The notes below the pieces were generated by a model. That model was not told where the DNA came from. It searched no databases and was given only the letters and a program-made list of their open reading frames with translations. The translations under genes were made by a program, and so were the position numbers. A stretch of DNA of 64,000 nucleotides from CAYUQT01 sp964446835 (lineage in GTDB: Bacteria > Planctomycetota > Phycisphaerae > UBA1845 > JAFGLZ01): positions 1 to 64,000 of the forward strand of contig CAYUQT010000004.1 in assembly GCA_964446835.1 (NCBI GenBank). The letters are read 5' to 3'. Below, in pieces: positions 52,058 through 60,252 of the stretch; the stretch's first letter is position 1; every line of letters begins with the position of its first letter.

Positions 52058-52681
52058 CTACTTGCTCTTCCCAGCGCCCTTGCCGGACGCCCCCTGCTGG
52101 TTCACCAGGGTCACGACGTCCTTGGTCAGGTCCACGGTCGGTGAGGAGTAGATCACCGAACGTGTGGCCATCCGCTGCAAGGTCACAAGATCGTTCGGAT
52201 CATTCAGATCCACCCGATCCAGGTGAAGAACCATGTCGAGCCCCCGTTGCTTGCCCGCCAGTTCGACGGCCCCCAGAACCTGCTTGTAGGCCGAGCTCTG
52301 CAATTCTCGCGATTCGGCCTGGATGTCCTGCTTCTCGAACTTGGTCCACATTTCCAGCTCGACGCTCAGTCGGTTCATTTCCTTCTGGAGCTTGTACCAC
52401 TCCGGACTGTCGGGATGCTTCTGGTCTCGCTGGAAGCGCAGGTCCTCGATCTTCTGCTGTCGGGCCTGGCCTTCCTGTTTGAATTTCTCGGCACGGGTCT
52501 CCAATTTCTGTTTCATTGCCTCGACTTCGGAATACTGGCGCATGACCTCGGCCAGATCGACGACACCATATTTCGGTCCGCCGGAAGGCGCCTGTGCCTG
52601 GGTGTTCTGATACCCGATGACCAGACACAACGCCGCCGCGGCGAAGATACTCATCAGGGTCCATGCCTTTTTCATTGCCAT
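52058..52681 (-). CDS. OmpH/Skp-family periplasmic chaperone, copy A
   Basis: 207 residues from ATG 52681 (MAMKKAWTLM), with GGGAGCACG upstream; a second ATG two codons later is possible. Signal peptide to about residue 30, then YGVVDLAEVMRQYSEVEAMKQKLETRAEKFKQEG and a long coiled segment, ending in a beta part (GLDMVLHLDRVDLND). It lies between lptD and the second copy, 43 bases away, in the outer-membrane assembly operon. Confidence 0.85.
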   Translation of the reverse strand: MAMKKAWTLMSIFAAAALCLVIGYQNTQAQAPSGGPKYGVVDLAEVMRQYSEVEAMKQKLETRAEKFKQEGQARQQKIEDLRFQRDQKHPDSPEWYKLQKEMNRLSVELEMWTKFEKQDIQAESRELQSSAYKQVLGAVELAGKQRGLDMVLHLDRVDLNDPNDLVTLQRMATRSVIYSSPTVDLTKDVVTLVNQQGASGKGAGKSK

Positions 52682-52847
52682 CGTGCTCCCAATTCCGATA
52701 CCAATCTCTTGACGAACCGTCATGCCGGCGCCAATTCCGGACATCCCCTAACACGAACAGACTCACCGTCCGTTGCGTCAGGCAGCCGGACCGACAGCCT
52801 CGGATCCGACTGAGGCGCCGCGCTCATCGCGCAGGGCGATAACAGAC

Positions 52848-55800
52848 TCACTCCGTATCCACCGGAGGCGTCGGAGTCGCCGGGGCCAAACCACCGCGAG
52901 ACCGTTGAGGGTAGATCCCGGTCGTATTGGCCAAGCCGGTGAATCGACGAGAACCCAGCGTGGCCTCGGGCAGGCCCTCCGGCCAGGCCGCCAGGGTCAG
53001 CGACCACTCATCGTCTATCGCGTCGTACCCGCCCGTAATGGCCACATACCACCGCGGTAACTTTCGCAGGAGAGTGATTGTCCACTCGGCCATTTGGCCT
53101 TCTTCGAGATCGTAGTAGGCCCGGGCGGCGATCGTGTGCTTCTCGTTCAGCTTGTAGTTCGCCCCGCCCCCCAGCAGGTTGCTCTCGGTTTGCCCGATGT
53201 AGCGCCAGCCGAAGAAGTAGCTCACACGAGGCAGTCGTTCAACCGCAATGCTCACGTCGGTCTTGCCCACGCGGTTTTCTTCGATGTCGTAGGTGAAGTC
53301 CCAGAGAAACGCGGTGGTATCGCTCAACCGATAGTTCAGGTCGGCGCTCAGGTAGTCGGAGGTGATCGAATCCTCGGGACGGCTCATGAAGTACTCGCCG
53401 TGCGTCGTCTGATCTTTGCGTGCCCCGCTACCGAAATAGCCATACTCGAGGTCGAGCGTCAGCAGATCGACGGTTCGCCACTGCCCGGGACCGCCACGTT
53501 TGGTCTGCCACCGCTGCCTCAACCCGGCCGTCGCCCCACCAAAGGCATCCACGGATTCAATGCCCTGATCGAAGGGGTAGAGGTCCTGACTGGTCAGATT
53601 CGAGTGGGCCATCCAGGCCCCGACATCGGGCTTGACGATATGCTTGATCCCGTTGATGTCGAGCAAGCGGCTCGATACGTCAGGATAGGCCCGAGCCAGA
53701 TAGGTGCTGCCTCTCAGGCCGTAGTCGATGAAGCCACGCCACGCCGCGCCGTCCACATCGGAAATCGTCGGGGTAGAACTCCAGTAGTCGGCGCGACCGG
53801 TGGAGAAGGGAACGACCTTGACCGGTCCCAATGCCAGCGGCAGGTTGATCTCCGCCCTTTCGTTGAGCCTCGGAGTGAAGTCGCTTTCCTCGGTGTTGTC
53901 CGCATATCGTTTGTTGTTGAAGACCCGCCGGTCGTCCGGGAGATAGCGTACAACACCAGCATGGCTTTCGCTGAACAATGTTGCAACGCCGCCGACGTCC
54001 TGACCGATCAGATTGAAGCCGAAGTCGGGCAGGTGCTCGGTCTGGGTCAGGAAGTCCAGGATCCGCCATTGGGCCAAGGCGGTGAACGCCCAGTTGTCTT
54101 TCTGTTTCTTCAGATAGATCAGTGTCTCCTGATCCTTGCCTTCAAAGTACTCGTCCTCCTCGTACATCTGGAGGAAGGTCGGGTCGGTGATGTAGCTGGC
54201 TTCGAAGGTCAGTTCCCAGTCCTTTGGGAGATACTGGCGATGGCGCCATGTGAGCCGGCCACGAGTTTCGGTTTCGGGGTTGTCGGGATAGTACGGTCCC
54301 AGGTCATCTTCGCCCGTGTCGTAGATGAAATAGCTGCGGAACAGGCCGTAGTATTTGTCCCGCTCGTAGTCGATGTTGATGCCCACGCCGGGGCCGTGCT
54401 TGCTGAAGTAGTCGAGATTCAGCCACGCGTCATACCCCTTGGGTGGTTCAATTCCCAGAAGGTTGAACAGATACCACTTGGTTTCGAAGGTGGCGCCGAA
54501 ATCGCTGCTGTATCCGGCCTTGACGCTTCGAATCTGCATCTCGCCCTGTTTGAAATCACCTTTGGTATAGGGCCAATAGGACACCGGTACGCCGCCGATG
54601 TTGAATGTGCTGTTGTACATCTCGTAGCTGCCGGCGGTCAGACCGACGATCTGGCCGGTGGCGTCCCGACTGGTGGCATCACGCAGGTAGACCTTCTCGG
54701 CTCCAATGTGGTAGTGGGGTGTGTAGAACTCGCTGCTGGTCACCCTGGCATGTGTGGCCATGTATTCGGTACTCGATAGCTGCCGGACGGTATCGGCTCG
54801 AACGTAGATCGGCACCCCGCGATCGGGCTGAACGATTCGCATCACTGCGTCGAGAATGAGCGCCCGGGTGTTCTCAAAATCGTAGTAGAGTTGCGGCGAA
54901 CGGATCATTCGATCGCCGCGAGACAGCGTCACATCGCCTTCGAGGTAGGCGCCCTTGACCATTTCGCTGATCGTCTGCATGGGCGACTTGGGCCCGCCCA
55001 TCGCTCCGTCGTCGCGTCCCGCCTCCTCCAGTTTGATCTGCTGGCCCCCGCCTTTCTTCTTCTTGCTCGACGTCTCGTCCCCCATGAGGCTCTCGAAGCC
55101 CTGCCCCGTAGCCCCTTCGGCCAGGAACAGGACGGCGGCATCGGCCTTGATTTCGAGCAGGTCCGCCGGCCCCTCACCGGCCTGGGTGATGTAGACATCG
55201 CCCATTGCAACCACGATGCCCTTTTTCACGTCGATCTGGAGTTCTCGCCCCCGATAGGTCACGCGTTTGGCGCCCTTGGGCAGCCCGGGCAGTCCCAAGC
55301 CGTCCGGGACGGCCTTGACCATCATGGGGCTCATCTCCTCGCCTGGCCGAGTGCCTTTCTTGCCGGCGAGCTGGGCCAGGGACTTCTCCTTCTGCTCGGA
55401 GTCCTTCTTCGGCTGAGCCTTCTTGGCCTTGGATTCCGCGACGGTGGCGTCGAAGAGTTCTCTCATGTTCGCCGGCTTGGGACGAGCCGCGGCGGCTTGT
55501 GCGGAGCCCTTGGGCACATTCGGCTCGTTTGCGACAACAAGGTCGGCCTCCACCGCCTCCTTGGCCTCGACCAGCCTTCGCGTGTCCATGGCGTTCTTAT
55601 AGAGCGGGACATCGGTCTGGGGCTCGATCGTGGTGGCATCCGCGTTGAGCTTGACCTCGCCGAACGTCTGAACTGTCACAAGAAAGACCGGCCCGGTGGA
55701 GACCGTTCCGGCCGCCTCCCGAACTTCTGCCTTCTGCCACAAGAAGACGTCCAACCGGGTGAAACCCTGCCCGCGAAACTCATGGCGGGTCAGCCAGACT

Positions 55801-56105
55801 ACCGCCTCATCGCTGCGAAGGCGTCGTCGCCCCATGCGCAGATCGAAATTGCCTCGATACAGGACGGTGCTGATACCATCCTGTTTCCAGGTGTAGGCGA
55901 ACTTGCCAAACAGCTCGACATCGTAGTCGCTGACCCCCGTCGGCAGGAGGGGCTGGGAGCCGTCGTCGATCTCGTAGGGCGCCGTCGTGGGCTGTCCCTC
56001 GGGGGGCACGGCCCAGACCACCCCCGTCAGGAGGGCGACCAAGACGCAATCCCACCATTTGTATGCGGTACTCAAGATGTTTCGGTCCGCCTGTTCCCAG
56101 TACAC
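52848..56105 (-). CDS. lptD: LPS-assembly outer-membrane protein LptD
   Basis: 1085 residues from a GTG at 56105; a hydrophobic leader follows (CVLVALLTGVVWAV). Residues about 60-460 contain LptA/OstA-type strands (RGNFDLRMGRRRLRSDEAVVW; KGIVVAMGDVYITQAGEG; AYLEGDVTLSRGD) with long low-complexity inserts, including a Lys/Glu-rich stretch near 225-255 and a KKKKGGG stretch near 345. Residues from about 475 to 1060 form the beta-barrel, with aromatic strand ends (YWPYTKGDFKQGEM, YHIGAEKVY). It inserts LPS in the outer leaflet with LptE. Proteins of this size are large for LptD (E. coli 784). The start is uncertain. Confidence 0.88.
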   Translation of the reverse strand: MYWEQADRNILSTAYKWWDCVLVALLTGVVWAVPPEGQPTTAPYEIDDGSQPLLPTGVSDYDVELFGKFAYTWKQDGISTVLYRGNFDLRMGRRRLRSDEAVVWLTRHEFRGQGFTRLDVFLWQKAEVREAAGTVSTGPVFLVTVQTFGEVKLNADATTIEPQTDVPLYKNAMDTRRLVEAKEAVEADLVVANEPNVPKGSAQAAAARPKPANMRELFDATVAESKAKKAQPKKDSEQKEKSLAQLAGKKGTRPGEEMSPMMVKAVPDGLGLPGLPKGAKRVTYRGRELQIDVKKGIVVAMGDVYITQAGEGPADLLEIKADAAVLFLAEGATGQGFESLMGDETSSKKKKGGGQQIKLEEAGRDDGAMGGPKSPMQTISEMVKGAYLEGDVTLSRGDRMIRSPQLYYDFENTRALILDAVMRIVQPDRGVPIYVRADTVRQLSSTEYMATHARVTSSEFYTPHYHIGAEKVYLRDATSRDATGQIVGLTAGSYEMYNSTFNIGGVPVSYWPYTKGDFKQGEMQIRSVKAGYSSDFGATFETKWYLFNLLGIEPPKGYDAWLNLDYFSKHGPGVGINIDYERDKYYGLFRSYFIYDTGEDDLGPYYPDNPETETRGRLTWRHRQYLPKDWELTFEASYITDPTFLQMYEEDEYFEGKDQETLIYLKKQKDNWAFTALAQWRILDFLTQTEHLPDFGFNLIGQDVGGVATLFSESHAGVVRYLPDDRRVFNNKRYADNTEESDFTPRLNERAEINLPLALGPVKVVPFSTGRADYWSSTPTISDVDGAAWRGFIDYGLRGSTYLARAYPDVSSRLLDINGIKHIVKPDVGAWMAHSNLTSQDLYPFDQGIESVDAFGGATAGLRQRWQTKRGGPGQWRTVDLLTLDLEYGYFGSGARKDQTTHGEYFMSRPEDSITSDYLSADLNYRLSDTTAFLWDFTYDIEENRVGKTDVSIAVERLPRVSYFFGWRYIGQTESNLLGGGANYKLNEKHTIAARAYYDLEEGQMAEWTITLLRKLPRWYVAITGGYDAIDDEWSLTLAAWPEGLPEATLGSRRFTGLANTTGIYPQRSRGGLAPATPTPPVDTE

Positions 56106-56152
56106 CCGCCCAAACCCAAGGAGGGCCCCATGTTGGGTGGATCGAGTCGCCT

Positions 56153-56180
56153 ATTGTAGCTACTCGGGTGGCTGTGTCAA
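56153..56180 (-). promoter_or_regulatory. Sigma-70 promoter of the lptD-lpx operon
   Basis: On the minus strand a perfect TTGACA (56180-56175) and TACAAT (56158-56153) are 16 bases apart. The start would be near 56146, about 40 bases before the lptD start. All genes to 46786 lie on the same strand with short gaps or overlaps, so it could drive lptD through the oxidoreductase gene. Confidence 0.75.
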
Positions 56181-56274
56181 TGGTGTGATCGAGGTTGGAT
56201 GTCTTCAAATCCTGTATCGTCAAATGGTTGGAACGAGCCTGGCCCGCCGTTGGCACCTCGGCAGACCTGCCCTC

Positions 56275-57192
56275 TCAGGCCGGCTCATCGACAGACTCTT
56301 CTGACGTGGGTCGCGTCCAGGATCGCGTCCAGAAGTACTGCTCGGGCCACTGACGGATTACCGTCTCCAAGGCCTTCATGTAACGACGGGTGATCGTCTC
56401 TGTCGCATCCCGATCGTCGCGGAGTTCCCGAGGATCGATAACATCTGACACCGAAAGGACGAAGCGAAAGTCTCCCTCAATGCGGCGACAGGCGACAACG
56501 ACGACGGGCACGTCGCACCATCGGGCGAGGGAACCGATCGTCGGGTAGCAGCGGAATGTCCGCCCCAGGTACTCGACCTCGATCGCCCGCCCGTGGGGGC
56601 GGTAGTGTTCCCCGACAATGAAGACCTTCTGTCCGGCCGCCAGGAGGTCCGCGAGCTTCCTGCTCGCCTCTTCGCGTGACAAGAGTCGCAGTTGCGGATG
56701 TCCGTACAGTTCCTCTTGCCAGGACTTGAAGGCGGGGTGACGCGCCTGGTCAATGACCACATGCAGCGGGCGACAGATCAGACCGATGGTGCAGGCAGCG
56801 ACGGCGAAGCTGCCTGTGTAGGCGGTAACAATCATCGCCCCCCGCGACGAGGGGGCGAGAGCACCTTTGAAGGCACCCTCATCCACTTGAACAAACGATC
56901 GCCAGGAGCCGGCTCGCAGTTTGCGGTGCAGGAAGAAGACCTCGACCCAGAAGGAGGAGTAGTTCTCCAGGACGCGCGTGGCGAGCCAACCGATCTGCTC
57001 GGGGGCCTCGCGGTCTCCGAGCGCCTTGGCGAGGTTCTCTTGGGTCAGCCGCCGCAGGGGTGTATCGAGCTGCCCGTATTGGCGGGCCAACCATCGAGCC
57101 GCCGCCAGCGCGCATCGAGGACCCACCATCTTGACCAGCGGCACCACCACCCGTCGCATGTATGTGAGCCGAAGCGTGGTGGCATCGGGCAT
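56275..57192 (-). CDS. LpxL/HtrB-type lipid A acyltransferase
   Basis: 305 residues from ATG 57192, with GGAGGCG upstream; this is the usual length of the family. The region ALAPSSRGAMIVTAYTGSFAVAACTIGLICRP takes the place of the conserved HxxNWE catalytic segment, but the typical HxxxD/E is not obvious: the residue row reads T-A-Y-T-G-S-F. GLVGEHYRPHG-like (VGEHYRPHGRAIEV) and the C-terminal PEQYFWTRSWTRP follow (family pattern PxQWxWxHxRW). The enzyme would add a secondary acyl chain to lipid A or a related glycolipid. The altered active-site segment makes specificity uncertain. Confidence 0.75.
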   Translation of the reverse strand: MPDATTLRLTYMRRVVVPLVKMVGPRCALAAARWLARQYGQLDTPLRRLTQENLAKALGDREAPEQIGWLATRVLENYSSFWVEVFFLHRKLRAGSWRSFVQVDEGAFKGALAPSSRGAMIVTAYTGSFAVAACTIGLICRPLHVVIDQARHPAFKSWQEELYGHPQLRLLSREEASRKLADLLAAGQKVFIVGEHYRPHGRAIEVEYLGRTFRCYPTIGSLARWCDVPVVVVACRRIEGDFRFVLSVSDVIDPRELRDDRDATETITRRYMKALETVIRQWPEQYFWTRSWTRPTSEESVDEPA

Positions 57193-57255
57193 GGAAACGC
57201 CTCCCTGAAAAGGGGTTATGCGGCAGCCCCCTTCACGACATCTGCACCAACGTGA

Positions 57256-57286
57256 AGAGGGCGATCCATGAATCGGATCGCCCTCT
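57256..57286. terminator. Strong hairpin between methyltransferase and lpxL-type genes
   Basis: Perfect 12-base arms (AGAGGGCGATCC/GGATCGCCCTCT) with a 7-base loop lie 33 bases after the methyltransferase stop. No long T-run follows on either strand, so it may be a stability element and not a full intrinsic terminator. Confidence 0.5.
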
Positions 57287-57318
57287 GAAAGACTGCCAAA
57301 CGTCTGACGAGACACCCG

Positions 57319-57984
57319 CTACGCAGCCGAAACCTCGGCCTGTGATTCGACCAAATCGTTCGATGTGGGTGAATTGTTCGTCACGAACACTGTCTCCCAC
57401 AGGTCCACCCGGTCGAGTTTGTAGCGGAAATCGACATCCAGCCCCGTCTGCTTCATGAGGTCTTCCAGGGCCAGGTCGCTCCGCCAGCCGATCTTCTGGC
57501 ACAGCGGACACAACCACTTCTCGACCAAGGCCATCAACGTGTTGCCCGACTGGAAGTGGTTGATGATGACGATCCGACACCCCGGCTTACCCACGCGGCG
57601 GATCTCTTCGATGAGACGAACCGGATCACTCACAACCGTAATCACATGACTGACCAGGATGTGGTCGAAACTTCCATCGGCGAAGGGCAGCTGCATGGCA
57701 TCGGCCAGTGCGAGCCTCGACAGAGGCAACCCCATCTCTCTGATCCTGCGATTGGCTCGACCGAGCATGCCCTCGCTGAGATCGACGCCAACCACATTGA
57801 CGGAACGCGGATAGAACTCCAGGCTCAGACCCGTACCAATGCCGATATCGAGCAACCACTGCCCGGGTTGAAGGTCCATGCGGGCGATGGCCTGCTCCTG
57901 CCGCCGCTGAACCAGCTTCGTCAGAAGGGCGTCGTAGAAATGCGACCACACATTGTAAATAATACGGGTCGTACGTTCCTGCAT
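57319..57984 (-). CDS. SAM-dependent methyltransferase, PmtA-like
   Basis: 221 residues from ATG 57984. Motif I LLDIGIGTGLSLEFYP, acidic VVGVDLSEGML, then DHILVSHVITVVSDPVRLIEEIRRVGKPGCRIVIIN. The N-terminal YNVWSHFYDALLTKLVQRRQ and the overall layout resemble phosphatidylethanolamine N-methyltransferases (PmtA) and UbiE-type enzymes. Lipid methylation is the likely role because lipid A and LPS transport genes are adjacent. The true acceptor is not shown. Confidence 0.75.
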   Translation of the reverse strand: MQERTTRIIYNVWSHFYDALLTKLVQRRQEQAIARMDLQPGQWLLDIGIGTGLSLEFYPRSVNVVGVDLSEGMLGRANRRIREMGLPLSRLALADAMQLPFADGSFDHILVSHVITVVSDPVRLIEEIRRVGKPGCRIVIINHFQSGNTLMALVEKWLCPLCQKIGWRSDLALEDLMKQTGLDVDFRYKLDRVDLWETVFVTNNSPTSNDLVESQAEVSAA

Positions 57985-58089
57985 CGTTGAAGCATCCCGT
58001 TGTCCACCGCCCCAAGGATCCAGCCGGAGCACCTCTCACATGGACACATGCCGACCTGGCGGACAACTCCCGGACTACTCCGCATCGAG

Positions 58090-58326
58090 TCAATCCGCAG
58101 CAGTTGTTGTTGAATCTGTTCCGCCGGTGAAAAACTTGCTGACTGTTGTGAGAAGCGAGAAGATGCTCAGGCCAATACCGACGGCCTGGATAATGCCACC
58201 GCCACCTCCACCCAATCCACCAAGCAGTCCACCAAGACCGCCGAGACTGCCGAGACTGCAACCCATCAACATTGTGCTGCTGGTAACAGACAGTATTAAC
58301 AGGACAATCAGAAATCGTTTGGCCAT
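58090..58326 (-). CDS. Small Gly-rich lipoprotein, copy 1
   Basis: 78 residues from ATG 58326 (GGAGG 9 bases upstream). A positively charged start and hydrophobic segment lead to the lipobox LMGC, followed by a Gly/Leu-rich stretch (SLGGLGGLLGGLGG), a second hydrophobic segment (IIQAVGIGLSIFSLLTTV) and a short Thr-rich tail. It is a paralogue of the protein encoded at 58565-58795. No family is recognised; it could insert in a membrane or pack in the envelope. Confidence 0.7.
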   Translation of the reverse strand: MAKRFLIVLLILSVTSSTMLMGCSLGSLGGLGGLLGGLGGGGGGIIQAVGIGLSIFSLLTTVSKFFTGGTDSTTTAAD

Positions 58327-58408
58327 GTGCTTGCCTCCCATCACGTCAACTCAAGGTGTGGTCCACACGACGATCATGCCAGACCACACTGCCAAGCCCG
58401 GATTGTTC

Positions 58409-58437
58409 AATATACCCATCGCCCCGGTTGCTGCCAA
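58409..58437 (-). promoter_or_regulatory. Promoter of Gly-rich lipoprotein copy 1
   Basis: TTGGCA (58437-58432) and TATATT (58414-58409) are 17 bases apart on the minus strand, about 75 bases before the start codon. Confidence 0.6.
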
Positions 58438-58564
58438 GTCCGCAGGGGCGAGTCGCCTAGCTGCTCACACGAACCTTCGGTCTCTCTTGAAGAGACAGTG
58501 CCTCGTCCCTCCAGAAGAGGATAGGTCCGTTTCGCGGTCCGATTGAGGGTCTGACCCCACCGGC

Positions 58565-58795
58565 TCAGTCGGCCGTGGGCAATTTTCCTTGAAGCAAATT
58601 GTACATGTTCTCGATATTCTCGATGACCGACGGAATTCCTGTCAAGACGATCAGACCAATGGCGATTGCCCCAATGGCGGAGCCGCCGCCCAACAGGCCG
58701 CCCAAGCCTCCCAGGCCAGATAACGCACAGCCCGTAGACATTGTGCAACAAGTGATCGATAGAATCAGAGCCACGACCACGAAATGACGTGCCAC
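58565..58795 (-). CDS. Small Gly-rich lipoprotein, copy 2
   Basis: 76 residues from GTG 58795, with GGAGGT at the right distance. Hydrophobic start (FVVVALILSITCC), lipobox STGC, Gly-rich stretch (LSGLGGLGGLLGGGS) and hydrophobic IGAIAIGLIVLTGIPSV. It shares order and composition of parts with the copy 469 bases away. An extra Cys pair precedes the lipobox. Confidence 0.7.
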   Translation of the reverse strand: MARHFVVVALILSITCCTMSTGCALSGLGGLGGLLGGGSAIGAIAIGLIVLTGIPSVIENIENMYNLLQGKLPTAD

Positions 58796-58876
58796 GTGAA
58801 CACCTCCTTGTCAAGCGCATCCGGGAACAGGCTGCACGACCGTCATGCAAACCCATCCCTCCGATCTGACTGCCAT

Positions 58877-58905
58877 ACTATAGCGCACGCTCGGCCTCCT
58901 GCCAA
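58877..58905 (-). promoter_or_regulatory. Promoter of Gly-rich lipoprotein copy 2
   Basis: TTGGCA (58905-58900) and TATAGT (58882-58877) are 17 bases apart, about 75 bases before the GTG start. The flank CTGCCAAGTCCGCAG is shared with copy 1, so the promoter was duplicated with the gene. Confidence 0.65.
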
Positions 58906-58954
58906 GTCCGCAGTCCGTGAGAACAAGACTCAGAATAGTACAATAGCGGCCGGT

Positions 58955-59695
58955 TCATGAAATGCTGCGACCGCCATCGATGCTGATGACTTGCCCCAGG
59001 ATGTAGGTGTTTCGCTCAACGAAGAATCGGACGAGTGCGGCAACGTCCTCCGGCGTGCCCTCTCGCGCCAAGGGGACGCGTTTGATCGCCCGTTTCCGCA
59101 TGGCGGGATCGGCGTGTTGTTCCAGGAGCACGACGCCCGGAGAGATTCCATTGACGAAGACATCGGGATACATCGTCCTGGCGAGTCCGTGCGTCAAGTT
59201 GATCAGCCCGCTCTTGCTGGCGCAATAGGCCAGGTAATTCGACCTCGGACGCTCGCCGGAAATGTCGCAGATGTTGATGACATGTCCGGGTGGGCGCGCT
59301 CGCAGATGAGACCAAGCGGCCTGTGCCAACATGGCCGGCGCCACCAGGTTGGTCTCCAGGTGCTTGCGCCAGTCGAGGCGGGTCATGGTAGCCAGGGGCG
59401 TCGCTTCGTATGCGGAAGCGTTGTTGATCAGCACGTTCAACCCGCCGAGTTGCCCAACGGTCTGATCGACCAGGGCTTGAAGGGCGTCACCATCGGTCAA
59501 GTCGGCCTGAAACATGGCGGCTCGGACGCCGATGGCTTCAATGTCCGCCACGGTCTGCCGGGCCTCGTCGGCCGAGGTGTTGTAGTGAATTGCGACGTCT
59601 ATCCCGGTGCGTGCCAGTTCGAGGGCAATCGCCCGCCCGACCCGACGTGCGGCCCCCGTCACCAGTGCCACGCGACGATCCGTGTTGAACTGCAT
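58955..59695 (-). CDS. Short-chain dehydrogenase, pteridine-reductase-like
   Basis: 246 residues from ATG 59695. The cofactor motif is ALVTGAARRVGRAIA: the TGxxRRxG form with two Arg residues is characteristic of pteridine reductases (FolM/PTR1), in place of the TGxxxGxG of most SDRs. NNAS, the catalytic YLAYCASKSGL, and a C-terminal LGQVISIDGGRSI are present. It probably reduces a dihydropterin with NADPH. A FabG-type role is the alternative. Confidence 0.85.
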   Translation of the reverse strand: MQFNTDRRVALVTGAARRVGRAIALELARTGIDVAIHYNTSADEARQTVADIEAIGVRAAMFQADLTDGDALQALVDQTVGQLGGLNVLINNASAYEATPLATMTRLDWRKHLETNLVAPAMLAQAAWSHLRARPPGHVINICDISGERPRSNYLAYCASKSGLINLTHGLARTMYPDVFVNGISPGVVLLEQHADPAMRKRAIKRVPLAREGTPEDVAALVRFFVERNTYILGQVISIDGGRSIS

Positions 59696-59821
59696 GCAAC
59701 CCCCTGTTGACCACCTTGGCATCACCATCGGTGAACCGTGAGGTTTCCGTTCGTCCACTCATCCACCGAGCCTCCCGGCCGACATCTCCGCCACAGGTTG
59801 CTCGACAGATTCCGCAGACAC

Positions 59822-60220
59822 CTATGTCTTGGGCGGTTCCTCGTCGTCCGGTTCTGAATCTTCTCCTTCGTCGGGAAGTTCCTCCGGCACCTTGTGCATG
59901 CGCCAAACATCGTCCGAAGGAGTCGGCGGTGCGGGCTTTGCGGTGATGTAGGCCATGAATCTGCGCCCGAACCTTGCCATCGCCAGACTGGCAACCAGGA
60001 AGAGGATGAACAAGCCCCCGACCGCCAATAACCACGACCTCGCCAGCTTCGTTCTGGCAGACAAGAGCTGAGTCTGTGTCGAGTGTGGCCCCCCCGGCTG
60101 AATCCGATACTGTTCAATGTCTGTGCGCTGCCACCACAGAGACCCCAGACTGATGATCAGGCACAAGACACCCAGAAGCATCAAGGCCAGGGCGATTTGT
60201 TTCTGCCGCTGACTGTTCAA
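59822..60220 (-). CDS. Two-pass membrane protein with acidic tail
   Basis: 132 residues from a TTG start at 60220, with AAGGA nine bases upstream. Membrane segments at about 9-30 (ALALMLLGVLCLIISLGSLWW) and 63-83 (SWLLAVGGLFILFLVASLAMA) flank a small loop; a Pro- and acid-rich cytoplasmic tail follows (DEGEDSEPDDEEPPK). No family is recognised. It lies 32 bases after the DnaJ-like gene on the same strand, perhaps in one transcription unit. Confidence 0.7.
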   Translation of the reverse strand: MNSQRQKQIALALMLLGVLCLIISLGSLWWQRTDIEQYRIQPGGPHSTQTQLLSARTKLARSWLLAVGGLFILFLVASLAMARFGRRFMAYITAKPAPPTPSDDVWRMHKVPEELPDEGEDSEPDDEEPPKT

Positions 60221-60252
60221 GACGTTCCGTCCTTTTCACCGCAGCGAGGCCG

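Noticed and set aside
53094..54779. A 561-codon plus-strand open frame
   Set aside because: It is antisense to the LptD barrel; the long frame follows from GC-rich codon use on the other strand.
54891..56159. A 422-codon plus-strand open frame
   Set aside because: It is antisense to the N-terminal half of LptD and has no recognisable domain.
58338..58440. Possible sigma-54 promoter (GG and GC elements) before Gly-rich lipoprotein copy 1
   Set aside because: The spacing between the GG and GC elements is 14, not 12, and a good sigma-70 promoter matched to copy 2 lies in the same stretch.
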